From positions 186,001 through 250,000 of the forward strand of contig JAJAGP010000049.1 of NCBI GenBank assembly GCA_025084515.1: a DNA stretch of 64,000 nt, in the 5' to 3' direction. Made by a program: the position numbers and the translations under genes. Under the pieces are notes generated by a model. It was given only the letters and a program-made list of their open reading frames with translations, did not search any database and had not been told where the DNA came from. Below are positions 50,339 through 64,000 of this stretch, piece by piece; the stretch's first letter is position 1; each line of letters opens with the position of its first letter. This DNA is from Ancistrus triradiatus. Its lineage: Eukaryota > Chordata > Actinopteri > Siluriformes > Loricariidae.

Positions 50339-52014
50339 TATATATAGACCAGTGACATAGGAAGATAAGAATTCCTAAAGACTCATGCGAAAAAATATTT
50401 ATAATTGTGAACCTTTATAATCGAATTTGAACAGAAATAAGTCTGTATTTTCTGTCGTATGTTCAGTGTGAGATTAATCTCATTAGCTCAAGATATTTCC
50501 AGAAGACTTTCAGCCATTACATCAAGGGTTACCCATAATTCTGGAGCTGACTCTGAAAGATTTCGTTTGCCACTGTTTCTACTGTCAGTCGAGAATTTAG
50601 AGATAGTTTATCGAGGTCCATCTCTGCAGCTGCTTCTTCATCTTCGGTCATGAGCTTCATAATGGCGGGAAGCAGACTGGTAATCATGGCTGCACCTGAT
50701 CGATAAACATCCATTTCCCCTGTTGCATTTCCTGGCTGAAGGGAAAGTGGTCCGAGTGGTTTCTCGGTTTGGACTGATAAAGTGAAGCGGCTGCTTCTGT
50801 GGCAACGAAAGCAACTGCGTTTTTTTCTCGTGTATCTTAAAGGCAAGGATCTTAATAGTCTTTATTTTTATGATGAGAATGTTCTTGCATTGAAACAATG
50901 TGCCTTAGAGTGAAGGGAACGTCTGCAAGGATCAAATACGAAAAGGTATTTAGAGAAAAAACGCTGACTGGTGTAGGTATGAGTGATATAGTCTATATTG
51001 GAATTTTTTATTACAAAAATAGGTCAAAATCTGGCTTGGCTTAAAATTAGGTGACGCTTACAACACTGACAAAAAACCCATTCATGTGTCGTCTTTTTAT
51101 ATCCTGAAACGCATTTCCATTATTCCTTGTTTTTGTTTTTCAGCCTATACATTTACTCTAATAGCTACGCTTCATACAGACTAACCTAGCAGTTTTGATG
51201 CGATATGAAACTGAGCATATCGAACGCTTTTGTTTAAATCATATAAAGTTTCACCTTTCAAGGATTTTGCTCATTTGATATTTTTCTTCTATAGTCAATG
51301 TTCTGCGCTTCGGGTCCGGTCACGTAGCAAGGTTATGTTTTATTAGGTTAGATATGAGAGACATTAGGAGAGCAGAGGCAGGCTGAGGATGAATAAACCC
51401 TGGAACTGATAGATCTTGTATTTATTGTGATATTCAAACGTACCCTGTACGAGTAGAGATGACTTTGTCATTCCAAATGCGATGGCTTTACATCATACTC
51501 TATGTTTATAAATAAAACTTCTACAAAGATCATCTGAGTGCGAGTCCGTTTGTCGAAGACGTTTGGTAGATGTTTGCAGGCTTATGCCCAGTCCAAAATA
51601 AAGACCGTGCAGACTACAGACTTGTGATAAAGTGTGCAATTTTAATGAATCAATTTTATATATGGTAATGGTTCAAAAAACATGGGGTTGGGTTCCAGAA
51701 CTAAATATACTGGATGCTTTGTTAAATCTGTCATAGACTTGTTAGTCCCTGCAACGTTCGTGATAACGTGCTATTTATGACCTGCAAAATGAACCCAACA
51801 ATGTGACTATATTGTGCCCCATTCTTGCATAAGACTGTTTGATGTGATGTAATGAATATGTTTTAAATAAAGATTTTTGGGTTTGTGGTTTCAGGACTTT
51901 AGGGGTAATGCTGCTTGTTTTATCACGTAAACAATAACAAATTAATTCTTATTGACAAATTATTAATAACACAAATATACACGCCTTAAAATATAACTAT
52001 TATATGGAAAATGG

Positions 52015-52020
52015 TTTATT
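52015..52020 (-). terminator. Candidate phox2b polyadenylation signal
   Basis: TTTATT on + gives AATAAA on the - strand, about 1.77 kb past the phox2b stop. That distance would give a 3' untranslated region of a size known for this gene in mammals. Other candidates cannot be excluded. Confidence 0.3.
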
Positions 52021-53784
52021 TTATTAATGAATGTAAGGGATGTGGACGTAAATAAAAGGTTAGCTCCAATTATGAATGCTTTCCTTCACAAGAGCCTATA
52101 GTTTAATTACATTTTCAATTAACATACCAATAATAGCATGATTATTCTATCATAAACGTTGTCTATGCTACTTGAATTTAAATTAAAAATGAAAAAACCT
52201 GAGTAAAATTGGGAATTGTATTGAAATATTGACTTTTTCTATAATCCATATGAATTGCCAGAATAAATTCGGTATATAAACCTGTTCTTCATCCTAAATA
52301 ATAAACCATAATAGTTTGAATCTACCAGGTTTGCATCATGTCAAGTGGAGACCTTGCTGCTGACCAAGGTGCTGAAGCTGAACGCACTTTTATAAATTGT
52401 ATATTTCTATTTTTCATGATCTTTAAACCATACAAATACGTTATGTAGCCTACAAAGTTACATTTAGTAATGATCGGTGTATTATTGGCTATGAAACTTA
52501 CTTCACCTGTCTTAATATATTATTTAGTCCATGTTTTAAGCTATGATCAAATGTAAAGGTTTGAAACGCTATACTGTGGAGAGAAGGATTTATATCTGGG
52601 GTCCCTAAAAGCTCGCTTTTACCCCCAATTTTTAAGGTGCTGCTAATAAACTTCAAATGTTATATATAAAGAAACATAAAGACATCGTCTAGCCGAAAAG
52701 GAAGCAGGACCAGTGTGGTTTTCATCATCATTATTGTTTTTATCATCAACAACCATGTCAATGGTACACCTGAAAAACTATGTGCACATGTAGAAATATT
52801 TCCTTCTTAAATATAAGCATCCATTACCTACATATAAATAATTCTTAAATCCTGGACAAAACGTATTACATTATGCTCACAAAATAGGTGAAATCATAAC
52901 AAAAAATCCAACTGAAAAGACAACATGCAAAAAAGAGAAAAGAAATAAATACAATGCGTTAATTGCATCCATTCCCCTTTTTGAAATGAATTTGCCAGTG
53001 GTAACTTGGTAAAACATTAAAAAGACCAAACTACAAGGAGGGGGCGATATGGTGTCTATGCTTATCTAGGACGATATTATACGTATTAACACTATACAAT
53101 CTGAGCCACAAAAAACACAGCTGTAGAAAGACACACAAAACGTTTAAGTATTTCCTGTCAACAATGTAATGTGTACGTTTGTGCCATTTTCAGGTATAAT
53201 TTGTGTAGATCCGTAGATACTTAATGGATGTTTTTTTTTCAGAACCCCTGGCTCTAAGGCTTTTGTAACTTCATATGTAGAAATATATAACAGAGGCAGT
53301 AATCCGTGTACAGACTTTGTATAACTTACGGTACATGAAGGCTTAAGAGTCGGTGTAAACAAACAGCTATGGCGTCGTGTAGCGACAAGTCCGTGATGAA
53401 ATACTCTTTAGGCAGTCTATCAGTCACATATATCTATCAGAAATGGTATCGACCACCACAGCTATTCAACTAGAACCAAAAAAGGGTGCAAGAGGTCAAA
53501 AGGAGAATGATGATTATAGCTTGGACTAAAGTAAAGTCTGTATGAGATCATGGTCCAGCTCGCTGTGTAAACGGATGGCTATTGAAAGAAGTCAGATGAT
53601 GGAGACCAAGCTCTGGGTCTCCGCGTTTTATTATTATTTTTTCAGCAGTGAGCAGAGCGGAGAAAATTGGTCTCCCTCGTTCTTTTGGCATTCGTCCTTT
53701 CACCAGTCAGTGTTCAGTCCCTTTTTGTTTTTCTGCCTTTTCTTCTTTCCCTTTCTGTCTTCACTTCACGCTCGACCTCTTCGC

Positions 53785-55800
<2,016 letters not shown>

Positions 55801-55943
55801 TTAAATCGACGAGGAGTGCATGGGGGAAAAAAAAGAAAAATTGAAGCAACAACAACCGAAAGCTTGATGTTTATGACTAGTTTGCAGGAGACTCTTGCCG
55901 TGGTAGATGTGCACTGCTCAGCGCCTGCTCCAAAACTGCCCTC

Positions 55944-56190
55944 CTTTATAGGAGCTGAGCCTTGTTTTATGAAAAGCCTCCCAAGGAGCCGCCTAGCCCC
56001 AGGTCTCTAGAGCATATAGTCCTCATAATAAACTTGGCTCTTTCCGCTTGGACAATAGCACAGCGTTTGGGTCTTATTGCTAGCGCTTTTTTACATGACA
56101 ATAACTCATCAGTCTATTGGGCTGGCACTGGGGGGATCGGGCTGTCCAACCTCCCTATCATTGATCCCCTGCATCTCTAATTAGAATTTA
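55944..56190 (-). promoter_or_regulatory. phox2b: phox2b core promoter
   Basis: On - there is TATAAAG at 55950-55944, a CCAAT box at 56120-56116 and a TAATTA homeodomain site at 56183-56178. The TATA box would place the transcript start near 55920, giving a 5' untranslated region of about 215 bases. Position and motifs are seen directly; function is inferred. Confidence 0.6.
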
Positions 56191-56423
56191 ATACCTCACC
56201 ATTACGCGCCAGCCACCCCCCCTCCCCAAACCACCACCACCACCACCCTCCTCCTCCTCCACCGCGTACAGCCCTTCTCCGTTCAAACCGCCATCTTGCC
56301 CTTTAATTCAATCACACCACTTGGAAATAATGAAAGTTGGGTGACGATTCTCCCTGATCCAATTTTCCCCGAGCTTTTAAGCCTTTTAACCGACCGTACA
56401 CCTTGGGCTGAATTTTCGATAGC

Positions 56424-56424
<1 letters not shown>

Positions 56425-56477
<53 letters not shown>
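56425..56477. repeat. (TC)n microsatellite
   Basis: About 26 TC units upstream of the phox2b promoter. Confidence 0.96.
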
Positions 56478-56479
<2 letters not shown>

Positions 56480-56679
56480 TATTTCCATCTCAGCCGTTTT
56501 ACTCCTTTCTTTCGGACTTTAGGAGCCTGCAGTTGCCAGACAGATAATGTCACATGCTCAGTTCAGCCTTTGGTTTGGTGAGGCTGCAGCGCATGGATGC
56601 ACATATCAGGACTACAGAGAGAAATCAAATCACACATTCATTTATATTAATTTATTGATGTCTTACAACGTCGCTTGAA

Positions 56680-56681
<2 letters not shown>

Positions 56682-56713
<32 letters not shown>
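56682..56713. repeat. (AAT)n microsatellite
   Basis: About ten AAT units. Confidence 0.95.
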
Positions 56714-58064
56714 GGTTTGAGTAATTGTGTCAGTGCTGCTTTCTCTGAGGTTGGCAGAAGGTGCAGAGTGGATGAGCTGCATTTTTCGGCGGCTTAGAAA
56801 GATTGAATTATTTAATATCAAATTCGAGCTGATTCACAACGCCTTTCATTTCCATTGTGCGGTTTTACGCAGTCTAGTAATTTGAGAATCATCTAATTGG
56901 TTTTATTGCAGTTAGGCTATTATTTTCGTTAAAGGGCAAATAGCATTTCGGTAATGAGGATAACAAACTCGTAAAATAATCAACAAGCCTCTTATCTTTA
57001 TATTATTGCCCAAGTGCTTAATTTTGTTATGGTAACAAGTTGCTCACTGGTTTTCTCTCTGCCTTTCTTGGGTTCGCTTAACACAATTATTGATTCGTGG
57101 GTAAAGTAGCCTATACAGAGCCTTACAATTATTTTAACCATTGCTAAAGGGTATGTCAACCGCAATTGTAGCCTGCTTTAAATGGACAGACCGATTAAAC
57201 CAATGATAAGAAAGAATTGATTTTTTTAAAAATAATGGATTAATTATATCTTTCCGGAGGCGGGATATTCATCTGCACATACGAGCATATGTAAAACATT
57301 AAAAACATATAGGCCTACGACACATTAAAACTGAATTAAATTTAGACAATTTGCCTTTAAGTTATGACAAAATCCAGAAGAATTTATTGTCAATTCCAAA
57401 ATCCACAGTGAGTGAAAAAGGGCTAAAACCCGTCCTTTATTGTAATGCATCAGTTTACCCGAATAAAAGCATCAAGGCTTTGCTGGTTGATGTCCCCCCA
57501 TTTCTGCTGTCTAACATTTCTCTTTTTTCATTTAGTTCTTTTCGGCGTCCATTGTAAGAAAGATAAACGACGATTAAAGTTCATTCTTTTTTGATACAAC
57601 CAAGTCTTCCATATGTAAATGGTCTTTTTTTCTTTTCTACACGCGAGTTTGTGGCTCAGAGTTGTAGCAAATGGCTAATTTGATTAGAGAAACCAAAGAC
57701 CAACTGGTCCACCGTCCTCTCTCCACGCGTCTGGCAGGGGAAAGAAGCCATCCCGAGGAATTAATCTAATAACACACAAAGGGCCGAGAAGTCTTTTTCT
57801 GATATTTTTTGTCGACCTAAATGGAATTATAGCTTTTGACCATCCGTTTCTCCCATTGAAATTCTTCTTTCTTGTCGTGCTCTATAGTCCACCAGCCATT
57901 GAAACGCCCATCTATTATATTTTCAACATCTCCTTTTATACCATTAACTGGTTCCACGATCTGTTGGGCGGAATAAACTGTCAAACCATCTAACATTGGA
58001 TATTTACTGTTGAATGTGACACCTGTCCACTAGCATGTTTACACACATGCACACAGTTTTTCCT

Positions 58065-58310
58065 TCTGTCATTGTGGGTTTTTCCATTGATGTAGCTATT
58101 TAATTATACACCTACCACATAACCCTAACCTTAACCTCCTCAAATTAACTAACGCAAATCTTTGGATGTAATTTGTTGGGTTTTTTTTCAAAAAGGTTGC
58201 ATTTTTTGTGGAAAAAAAAAGAAAAACCAGTCTTTCTTTTGCGAACTATAGCAAAATGTGTGAAAAAACTGATTTTTGTGGGTGCATTTGGTCCTTACAA
58301 TGATATAAAC
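58065..58310. repeat. Single diverged unit of the GTGGGGAC-type repeat
   Basis: CTTCTGTCATTGTGGGTTTT, ATAACCCTAACCTTAACCTC, TTTTTTTCAAAAAGGTTGC and GCATTTGGTCCTTACAATG in the same order as the array at 1-1130. Confidence 0.7.
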
Positions 58311-59033
58311 TTGACCCACACACACACTAAAGAATCTGGGGAGAATTTATTCCTCTCCAGTGTAAGTCAACAGATTTAAGTGTGTAAACGTAATAGATCA
58401 ATAGCACACGTGTTCCATAAATAGCAAAATATAAATAAATAAATAAAAATCACGCGTTATGGTTGTGATAATGATTCAGTAATTGGAGCATAATTTCCAA
58501 GTTAATTTGTCATTTAAAGACTCATAAATAACAGAATCCATGCGGCTTCACTTAAATAAATCAAGCAAAGTGCACCTTAAATTTCCAGCCACCGGAGTGC
58601 TTGACAATAGGGGGCGGACATTATTGTAAAAAGTGGCAGAGGAGAGAAGTCCGTGTGGTCGCTCCACGCTGCCGGAATGCGACGCACACAAAAAAGGAAC
58701 AAAAATGCCATTGTGTGTGGATGGATGGGACTCATCAGAAAGCCCAAAAGGGGCGGAAAAAACAGAGAGAAGGCGGAGGGGAGGGGCCGCTGTGTCAGGT
58801 TGAACAGAACGTCTCACTTTATGCTCAGAAAATCTTTGCTTTTTGCCAACGCTGGAATAAATCGCGGGGCGTGTGTGTGTGCATTTAAGGAATTGGGCAC
58901 GGGGTGTATTAACATTACCAGCTTATCAAACATAAACTGAGTGTTGTACTGTCGTGACTGGGGTTTTAATGAAAGCTTTACTCTTTTAACTTGACTGCAA
59001 CCACATGGAAACATGTTTTGTTGTTTTACACGG

Positions 59034-59205
59034 GCATCTAAAAGACGCTCTAATCCAGAGTGACTCCCAACTCACAACTGTTACACACTTACAAAGTCAA
59101 GCAATTGTAGGTTAAAAGGGCTTTGCTCAGGAGTCCAGTAGTGGCAGAATGGCAGAGGTGGGATTTGTGAGACTGTGGGGCCTAACAACTAAGGTACTGG
59201 ACTTA
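59034..59205 (-). mobile_element. tRNA-derived SINE fragment, reversed
   Basis: AAAAGACGCTCTAATCCAGA, GGGCTTTGCTCAGGAG, GAGGTGGGATTTGTGAG and CTAACAACTAAGGTACTGG follow the reverse order of the 12719 SINE, with a decayed B box. Confidence 0.65.
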
Positions 59206-60061
59206 TGTAAATATTAAGACCACAGGCCAGTACCGTATACCACCACAGCCCAAAATTGTGGTGTGAATTTTCTAAATGAAAGTACGTTAACACGCATTCC
59301 AGGCCAAAGTACCATTGGATAATCAAATGGAAGTGCATGAACTTTAAAAACTGACTGAAACGTTGGGCAATCAAAAAAGAAACGACTTGCTAATGGATCA
59401 TATTTTTCACTAATATGTCATATTTGTCTGACCAGGATTAAGTGGATGAAATTAATGAATGAATGTCATATTTTAGTTTAGCTCCCTTCTTTGTTTAATT
59501 CAAGTAAACATCTAATTCGACAACAAGAACATTTTGCATAAGACTTGCAACTGGAAAGTGACGGAGACAAAGGAAACGATAACAAAGGCTCAGTCGAAGC
59601 TCTCCATCTCAATGAGATCACAACGATTGAAACAAATGCAAATGCAATTTTTTTGCTTGTTTGTTTGTTGTTCTGCATCGGACTCAACCTTTCAGAAACT
59701 ATATAAGATTAGATTCGGGACACGCAGTGAACGAAAGAGTGCGAGTGCGTCGTTGGCTCTCCAGTGACCTAATCAATCACCCAATAAGATTAGTCAGTTC
59801 TGTCAATCACTCACCGTGCACACCAGCCTTCCTCTAAAGCGTGAGTACTTACTACGATTATTGGTCTTATATAATAAATCCCAGTAACAATACGGTTATT
59901 TAACTGGGCCAGTGGAATCTGGTGTCATAGCAACGTGGCACGTGGTGGAGGTAGGCTACAAGAACGTCAAAGAATGAAATTAAAAGGTAATCATGAAGTC
60001 CTGATTCCAATCAGTCTGATATTCGACCATAAAGACGCCTACATCACGGTGGTGCTGATGT

Positions 60062-60100
<39 letters not shown>

Positions 60101-60111
60101 CGATGATGATG
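60062..60111. repeat. (GAT)n microsatellite
   Basis: About 16 GAT units with one GAC. Confidence 0.95.
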
Positions 60112-60239
60112 CCTTTATGAAACTGGCTGTGCACCACGCCTACATCAAGGAGGCAAAATAAACACTGGACTTCCAGTGGAAATCCAATTCATGCTGAATG
60201 CACAAATCTACAGATCCATAGCTCTTTCCTGCGGGATGC

Positions 60240-60480
60240 AACTCATCGGAGAACCCACCATGTGGGCAAAAAATCCATGCCAAGTGACCACGAGGCCTGG
60301 CCTTCACGGAGGCAGATTAGCATAAAAATCTTATTCTGCAGGCGGACGGCATTAGCAAACATATTACCCTCTCTAACGCGGCTCAGCATGGCCCCTCCGA
60401 GAGCCTGTGCTCGGAATCAATTACTAAATTACTCCAACCTCTAAGTCGACATTAACGGGAGAAGAAATGCCGTATCGACC
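60240..60480. promoter_or_regulatory. Candidate conserved non-coding element
   Basis: GC-balanced unique block with a POU-like ATTAGCATAA (60316-60325) and paired ATTA-type sites (AATCAATTACTAAATTAC near 60415). Lies 4.5 kb upstream of the phox2b start. Called from composition and motifs only. Confidence 0.3.
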
Positions 60481-61339
60481 GGAACGAAATAAGATTTCGG
60501 AAAGATGCGATCATTTAATCTCTTGCCAGTGTTCAAGAATCTGATTCATAAAATTGTCTAAAATGAGATGGAATTAAATTCTTATCGGTGTCCGCCTGTC
60601 ATCGTTTCATCTCGTGCCGTGTAACGTTGGTTTAACGATGAACCTTATTAGATCCTGCCAAGATCATCTGCACACACACGCACAGGCCTATCTCCACTCT
60701 CAAATCGCCATTGCGGGGTAATAAACCAATTTTGCTGCAAACTATGGCTCGGTCAATTGGTAAATGATTTGTTTGGCAACAAAATCCTCCGCTGCTGCAG
60801 GTACTACAGCAAATATAACACGTATTTGTGAATTAAGGACATATACACTACAAGTTGGGCAAACGTATTGTGTGTTTGTCTTTTATTGTCTTTTATAAAT
60901 GCAAGGCCGTAATCACAATATGTTCACATAGGCTACACTACAATATTCATATGCTCATAATGCCACCCCGATATATTGATGTAAAATAATATAAAAGAAC
61001 ATATTCCACTTATTAGCTTTGTGTAATTTTAGGATCCATCAGTGTTCCCATCACTTGTTGACATTAGCGCTTCACCACGTCTTTATAAGAGCTCTGACTT
61101 TCAAGGTACTGGACTGGTCCGGGGTTCAAACCCCATATTTTTGAATGCCTATTACGACAAAAAACAACTCCCTCCAGGTAGCCTATATATTTGGGTGGTT
61201 TATTTTTTCAGATTCTTTTTCAACACAAGTCAACCCTTCATTTTATAAACATCTCCATTTCACAGTGTTACAGTGCTTAACCTACTGCAACCAAACCGTA
61301 AGGAGGGGGGCACATTTTCTTTAGCTTCCATGGCACGTT

Positions 61340-61690
61340 ATTCTCTGCATATTGACAATTATTAAGCCCGATGCCATAAATCAGCCGCCGGGGCTGTTAT
61401 TATTGGTGAATAGAGTGGCCGGGAAAGCTTGGGTCATTGTCATTATCCACAGATCTCTCTCTCCCTCTCTCTCTCTATCCGTGGCCTGGCCTGCTCGGCC
61501 CCCCGAAGGCATTTGGGTCTGTGTAGGACCTGCTAGCCAATATCGGCGTGCATGTGCGCGGGGGGCTAAATGCTTAATCACACATGCATTAGCGGGGCAG
61601 ACAGCAGCCTATTGTGTGGAAACGGAGGTTTTACTGGAATTAAGCAATTAATGACCAGTTCCGCGACAGGCGACGCCGCTGCGCACCCAG
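61340..61690. promoter_or_regulatory. Candidate conserved non-coding element
   Basis: Unique GC-balanced block with GCCATAAATCAGCCGCCGG and TTAAGCAATTAATGACC, interrupted by a short CT run (61455-61477). Called from composition and motifs only. Confidence 0.3.
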
Positions 61691-62639
61691 AATGATGGAG
61701 TGCTTTTTAATGTTTAAAAGAAAAAAAAAATCCTTGTTGGCCTCACAGGGCGCCGCAGTCGTTGGCCTTCAAGTGTACTCTCAATTACAGTAAGCCTCCT
61801 CCCATTTATTCTAACCCTTCAAAAGTCGGAAACGCAGTTAAAAAAGCTCCCCTTTTTTCTCTACAGAGGTGGTGTTAGCAGTCACATTATAATGCGTTTA
61901 CATCAGCAATTACAACAATTACAACATCCTATATGAGCTTGCTTACCAAACACACGCCCACTTTTCAGCCTGCTCATATTGCATAATTGTTTATTTGATT
62001 AGGCTAATTTCGTTTTTTTTAGCTGGCTGTGAACAGGCTTAATGAATAGAATGTGATTCGCCTACTTTTTTATTTCCTTATCAATTATTATCGTCAATAT
62101 TGTGTTTACTGTATCCGATTTCTTACTCTTGTGGATTCATGAGGACTGACATCTTGGCTTCTGCACCCTCAGCCGAACCAGAGATGAATACTGAATCTCC
62201 CAACGAGCCACAATGGGGAGCATTCTTCTGCACTCGTGAGCAACGATAAATCACATCCAAGCCGTGTCATATTTTGGGGAGCATTAGCCTCTTGCCATGG
62301 CCAAAATGTTTCCAATGAATTAAAGCAGCACTCGAGGGTCACCGAAGCAGCGCGTATGACCGTTTGAACCCAATGTCTGGTGGCCTGGAAAACGTTCAGA
62401 AACATTTTTATTTGTGATCTATTTAAGTCTAGACTGTGCGGCCATTGTGTTGCGCGGCGTCCTGGTCTGAAACGCGTCCGTCATTCTAATCCACGTTTTG
62501 GAGGTCCTGTTGCGCGTCCGAATAAACTCTGCCAGCGCCAAACATGCCCTGTTCAGACCCAATAATCCAGACCTCATCAAATAATAATTAATAGGACGAT
62601 TGTGATGACACCATAAAAAGCCTTCTCGGCATTTTACTT

Positions 62640-62900
62640 TCAGCTACTTGCAAAATTACGCACATACCAGACGATCAATGGCTCAGCGCGTTTCTAATCA
62701 TGGTAATGCTGAACTGGAATGGCTCCTTCATGTAATTTGCCAGCTGGAAGCAACAGGGTGACACCTGACAGCGTACCGGTCCAATTTTCCTGCCAGTCTC
62801 AGCATCATTGAGAGAGTTAAAGTCATATTAGGCGCTTAGCAGGTGCTCAGAGATCTAATGCAATGATTTGTAGACGGTGCTAATCCAAATAAGGCAGGGA
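62640..62900. promoter_or_regulatory. Candidate conserved non-coding element
   Basis: Unique block with an E-box CAGCTG (62741-62746), CACCTGACAG holding a second E-box and a MEIS-type TGACAG (62762-62771), and ATGCAATGATTTG. Proneural plus TALE sites would suit a phox2b enhancer, but function is inferred. Confidence 0.33.
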
Positions 62901-64000
62901 CTGCAGAATTTAACATAGGGGGAGTAACATAACATTTGATAAATGGTTTGGTAAAGCAGGCGTCTCGCAAGATGTAGTGACACAACAGTTTAACACAACT
63001 CGCCCATAAATGAGAATGAATAGGATTACAGATCTCAGAAACCTGTTTTGGGATTGGGATGCTTCAAATCAACAACAGCTTACTTCAGTTTGGATTAATG
63101 GACTGGTGCAGTGATGCTAGGTGGTGCAGGATTACTTGATTAATTTTCTCGTGCCCGTTTGTCCTAAAATTGAGTTTATTCTGTGATGGAAGCTCAACTT
63201 AGAGGTGCAGTTGATAAAACAGTCAATGATATGTAATAGAGTCATTCCTGAATGGGTGCCATTTAAAAACTAAACTTAATTTACTATATTTTTTCAAACT
63301 GAATCTAACAACACAGATGTATTTCATAATGAGTATTGATCAATTTCAGGCAACTTTATAATATTTTACATCTTTTCAGCTCAGAACTAGGAAATACATG
63401 AAATGTTATCACATAGCATCCATATGCCTACTAATAGCATTATAGGACACTGAGCACATTCTAATGATTTAGTAAAAAAAATTTTAACAATAAACCAATA
63501 ATATTTTTTAATTATTTCGGTAACAAGATAGTAAATTAAGATTGGCCTTACAGTCATAGTTACAATATCATCAAACATATTGGAAAAATAAAAGAGAACT
63601 TACTCTTGATTCAGAAAACCCAGATGATACAGGACTTCCTATCGGACATGTGACTTGTGGTATGTATAATTTTCAGAAATGGGAATATGTTAAGGTAACA
63701 GGACTGAGTGAAAACATGGGGACATGACTAAAATATGTATTTTAAAGTAAATTATGATGGATTCTTTATGAAAAATTATTTAAGGTATAGATGGGATATG
63801 CAATGATTCTGAAGAATTCTGAAGAATTTTAATTATTATATGTCATTGTAAAGTGTAATGTTAGATACCAGGAACAGCTAACAAATGCTATTTTTCAATG
63901 TTCTAGGTGTTTTTTTTTATTAATGTTTTAAAAGACGTACCTTAAATTTGCAATTGCATTGCTGTGCAGGACAATTTGCTCAATAATAAAATGTCTTTTC

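Larger units (their letters stand above)
47339..53784. other. Intergenic stretch between convergent limch1 and phox2b
   Basis: Contains a MITE (47677-48431), a reversed SINE (48905-49050), a reversed long SINE (49222-49520) and a small Tc1 derivative (49884-50338). Bases 50350-53784 carry no repeat I recognise, are AT-rich and probably include the phox2b 3' untranslated region. + strand AATAAA motifs occur at about 51506, 51596 and 51866. An open frame on - at 50529-50846 has no recognised domain and I do not call it. Confidence 0.55.
55951..64000. other. phox2b upstream intergenic DNA
   Basis: No gene found. Apart from microsatellites (56425-56477, 56682-56713, 60062-60111), one GTGGGGAC-type repeat (58065-58310) and one SINE (59034-59205), it has few repeats compared with limch1 introns. 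Several blocks (57640-57990, 60240-60480, 61340-61690, 62130-62400, 62640-62900) are GC-balanced and motif-rich and could be enhancers. Bases 62900-64000 are AT-rich with nothing recognised. Confidence 0.5.

Noticed and set aside
50529..50898. 105-residue open frame on - between the two genes
   Set aside because: No recognised domain, weak codon structure and no splice partners. Not the neighbouring TMEM33 seen in human synteny.

Overview
The window is vertebrate nuclear DNA, most likely from a teleost fish. It has spliced genes with GT-AG introns, a vertebrate gene pair, many fish-type Tc1/mariner elements and MITEs, tRNA-derived SINEs, and long CA/GT microsatellites. The repeats suggest an otophysan such as a catfish, but the species cannot be fixed from sequence alone. 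There are no bacterial genes, CRISPR arrays or operons. Most open frames are chance frames or microsatellite translations.

Two host genes are present. limch1 (LIM and calponin-homology domains 1) runs on the + strand from the left edge to 47338. I resolved 26 coding exons by hand. They cover the C-terminal part of the calponin-homology (CH) domain, the Ser/Pro-rich linker, the conserved DUF4757-type region, a variable acidic region, an E/R/K-rich coiled coil and a complete C-terminal LIM zinc domain ending at a stop codon. The reading frame stays open across all 25 introns (3462 nt of complete codons, 1153 residues plus stop). The first exons, with the start codon, lie left of the window. phox2b runs on the - strand (55704 to 53785) as the classic three-exon paired-type homeobox gene. 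It encodes 285 residues, and the homeodomain is intact. The two genes are convergent, as LIMCH1 and PHOX2B are in human 4p13.

Layout: 1-1130 is a tandem array of a GTGGGGAC-type repeat. 1695-47338 is limch1, whose introns hold a Tc1 palindrome (3468-5773), a 60-bp-class minisatellite (11085-11955), two copies of a longer SINE, three copies of one MITE family, two copies and a fragment of another, a LINE 3' end, a nearly complete but broken Tc1 transposase (42999-44445) and several microsatellites. 47339-53784 is the intergenic stretch holding both 3' untranslated regions. 55705-64000 is phox2b promoter and upstream DNA. This last part has few transposons and several GC-balanced, homeobox-motif-rich blocks that may be conserved enhancers.

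The two genes are not known to share a pathway. LIMCH1 is an actin/non-muscle-myosin-II associated cytoskeletal protein, and PHOX2B is the master transcription factor of autonomic neurons. Their adjacency is old synteny. I found no convincing new biological system. The best leads are (TG)n tracts serving as splice-acceptor context for two limch1 exons, loss of the long polyalanine tract from phox2b, a Tc1/SINE palindrome with GC-rich inserts, a minisatellite full of acceptor-like motifs, and a decayed duplicate of a limch1 exon end.
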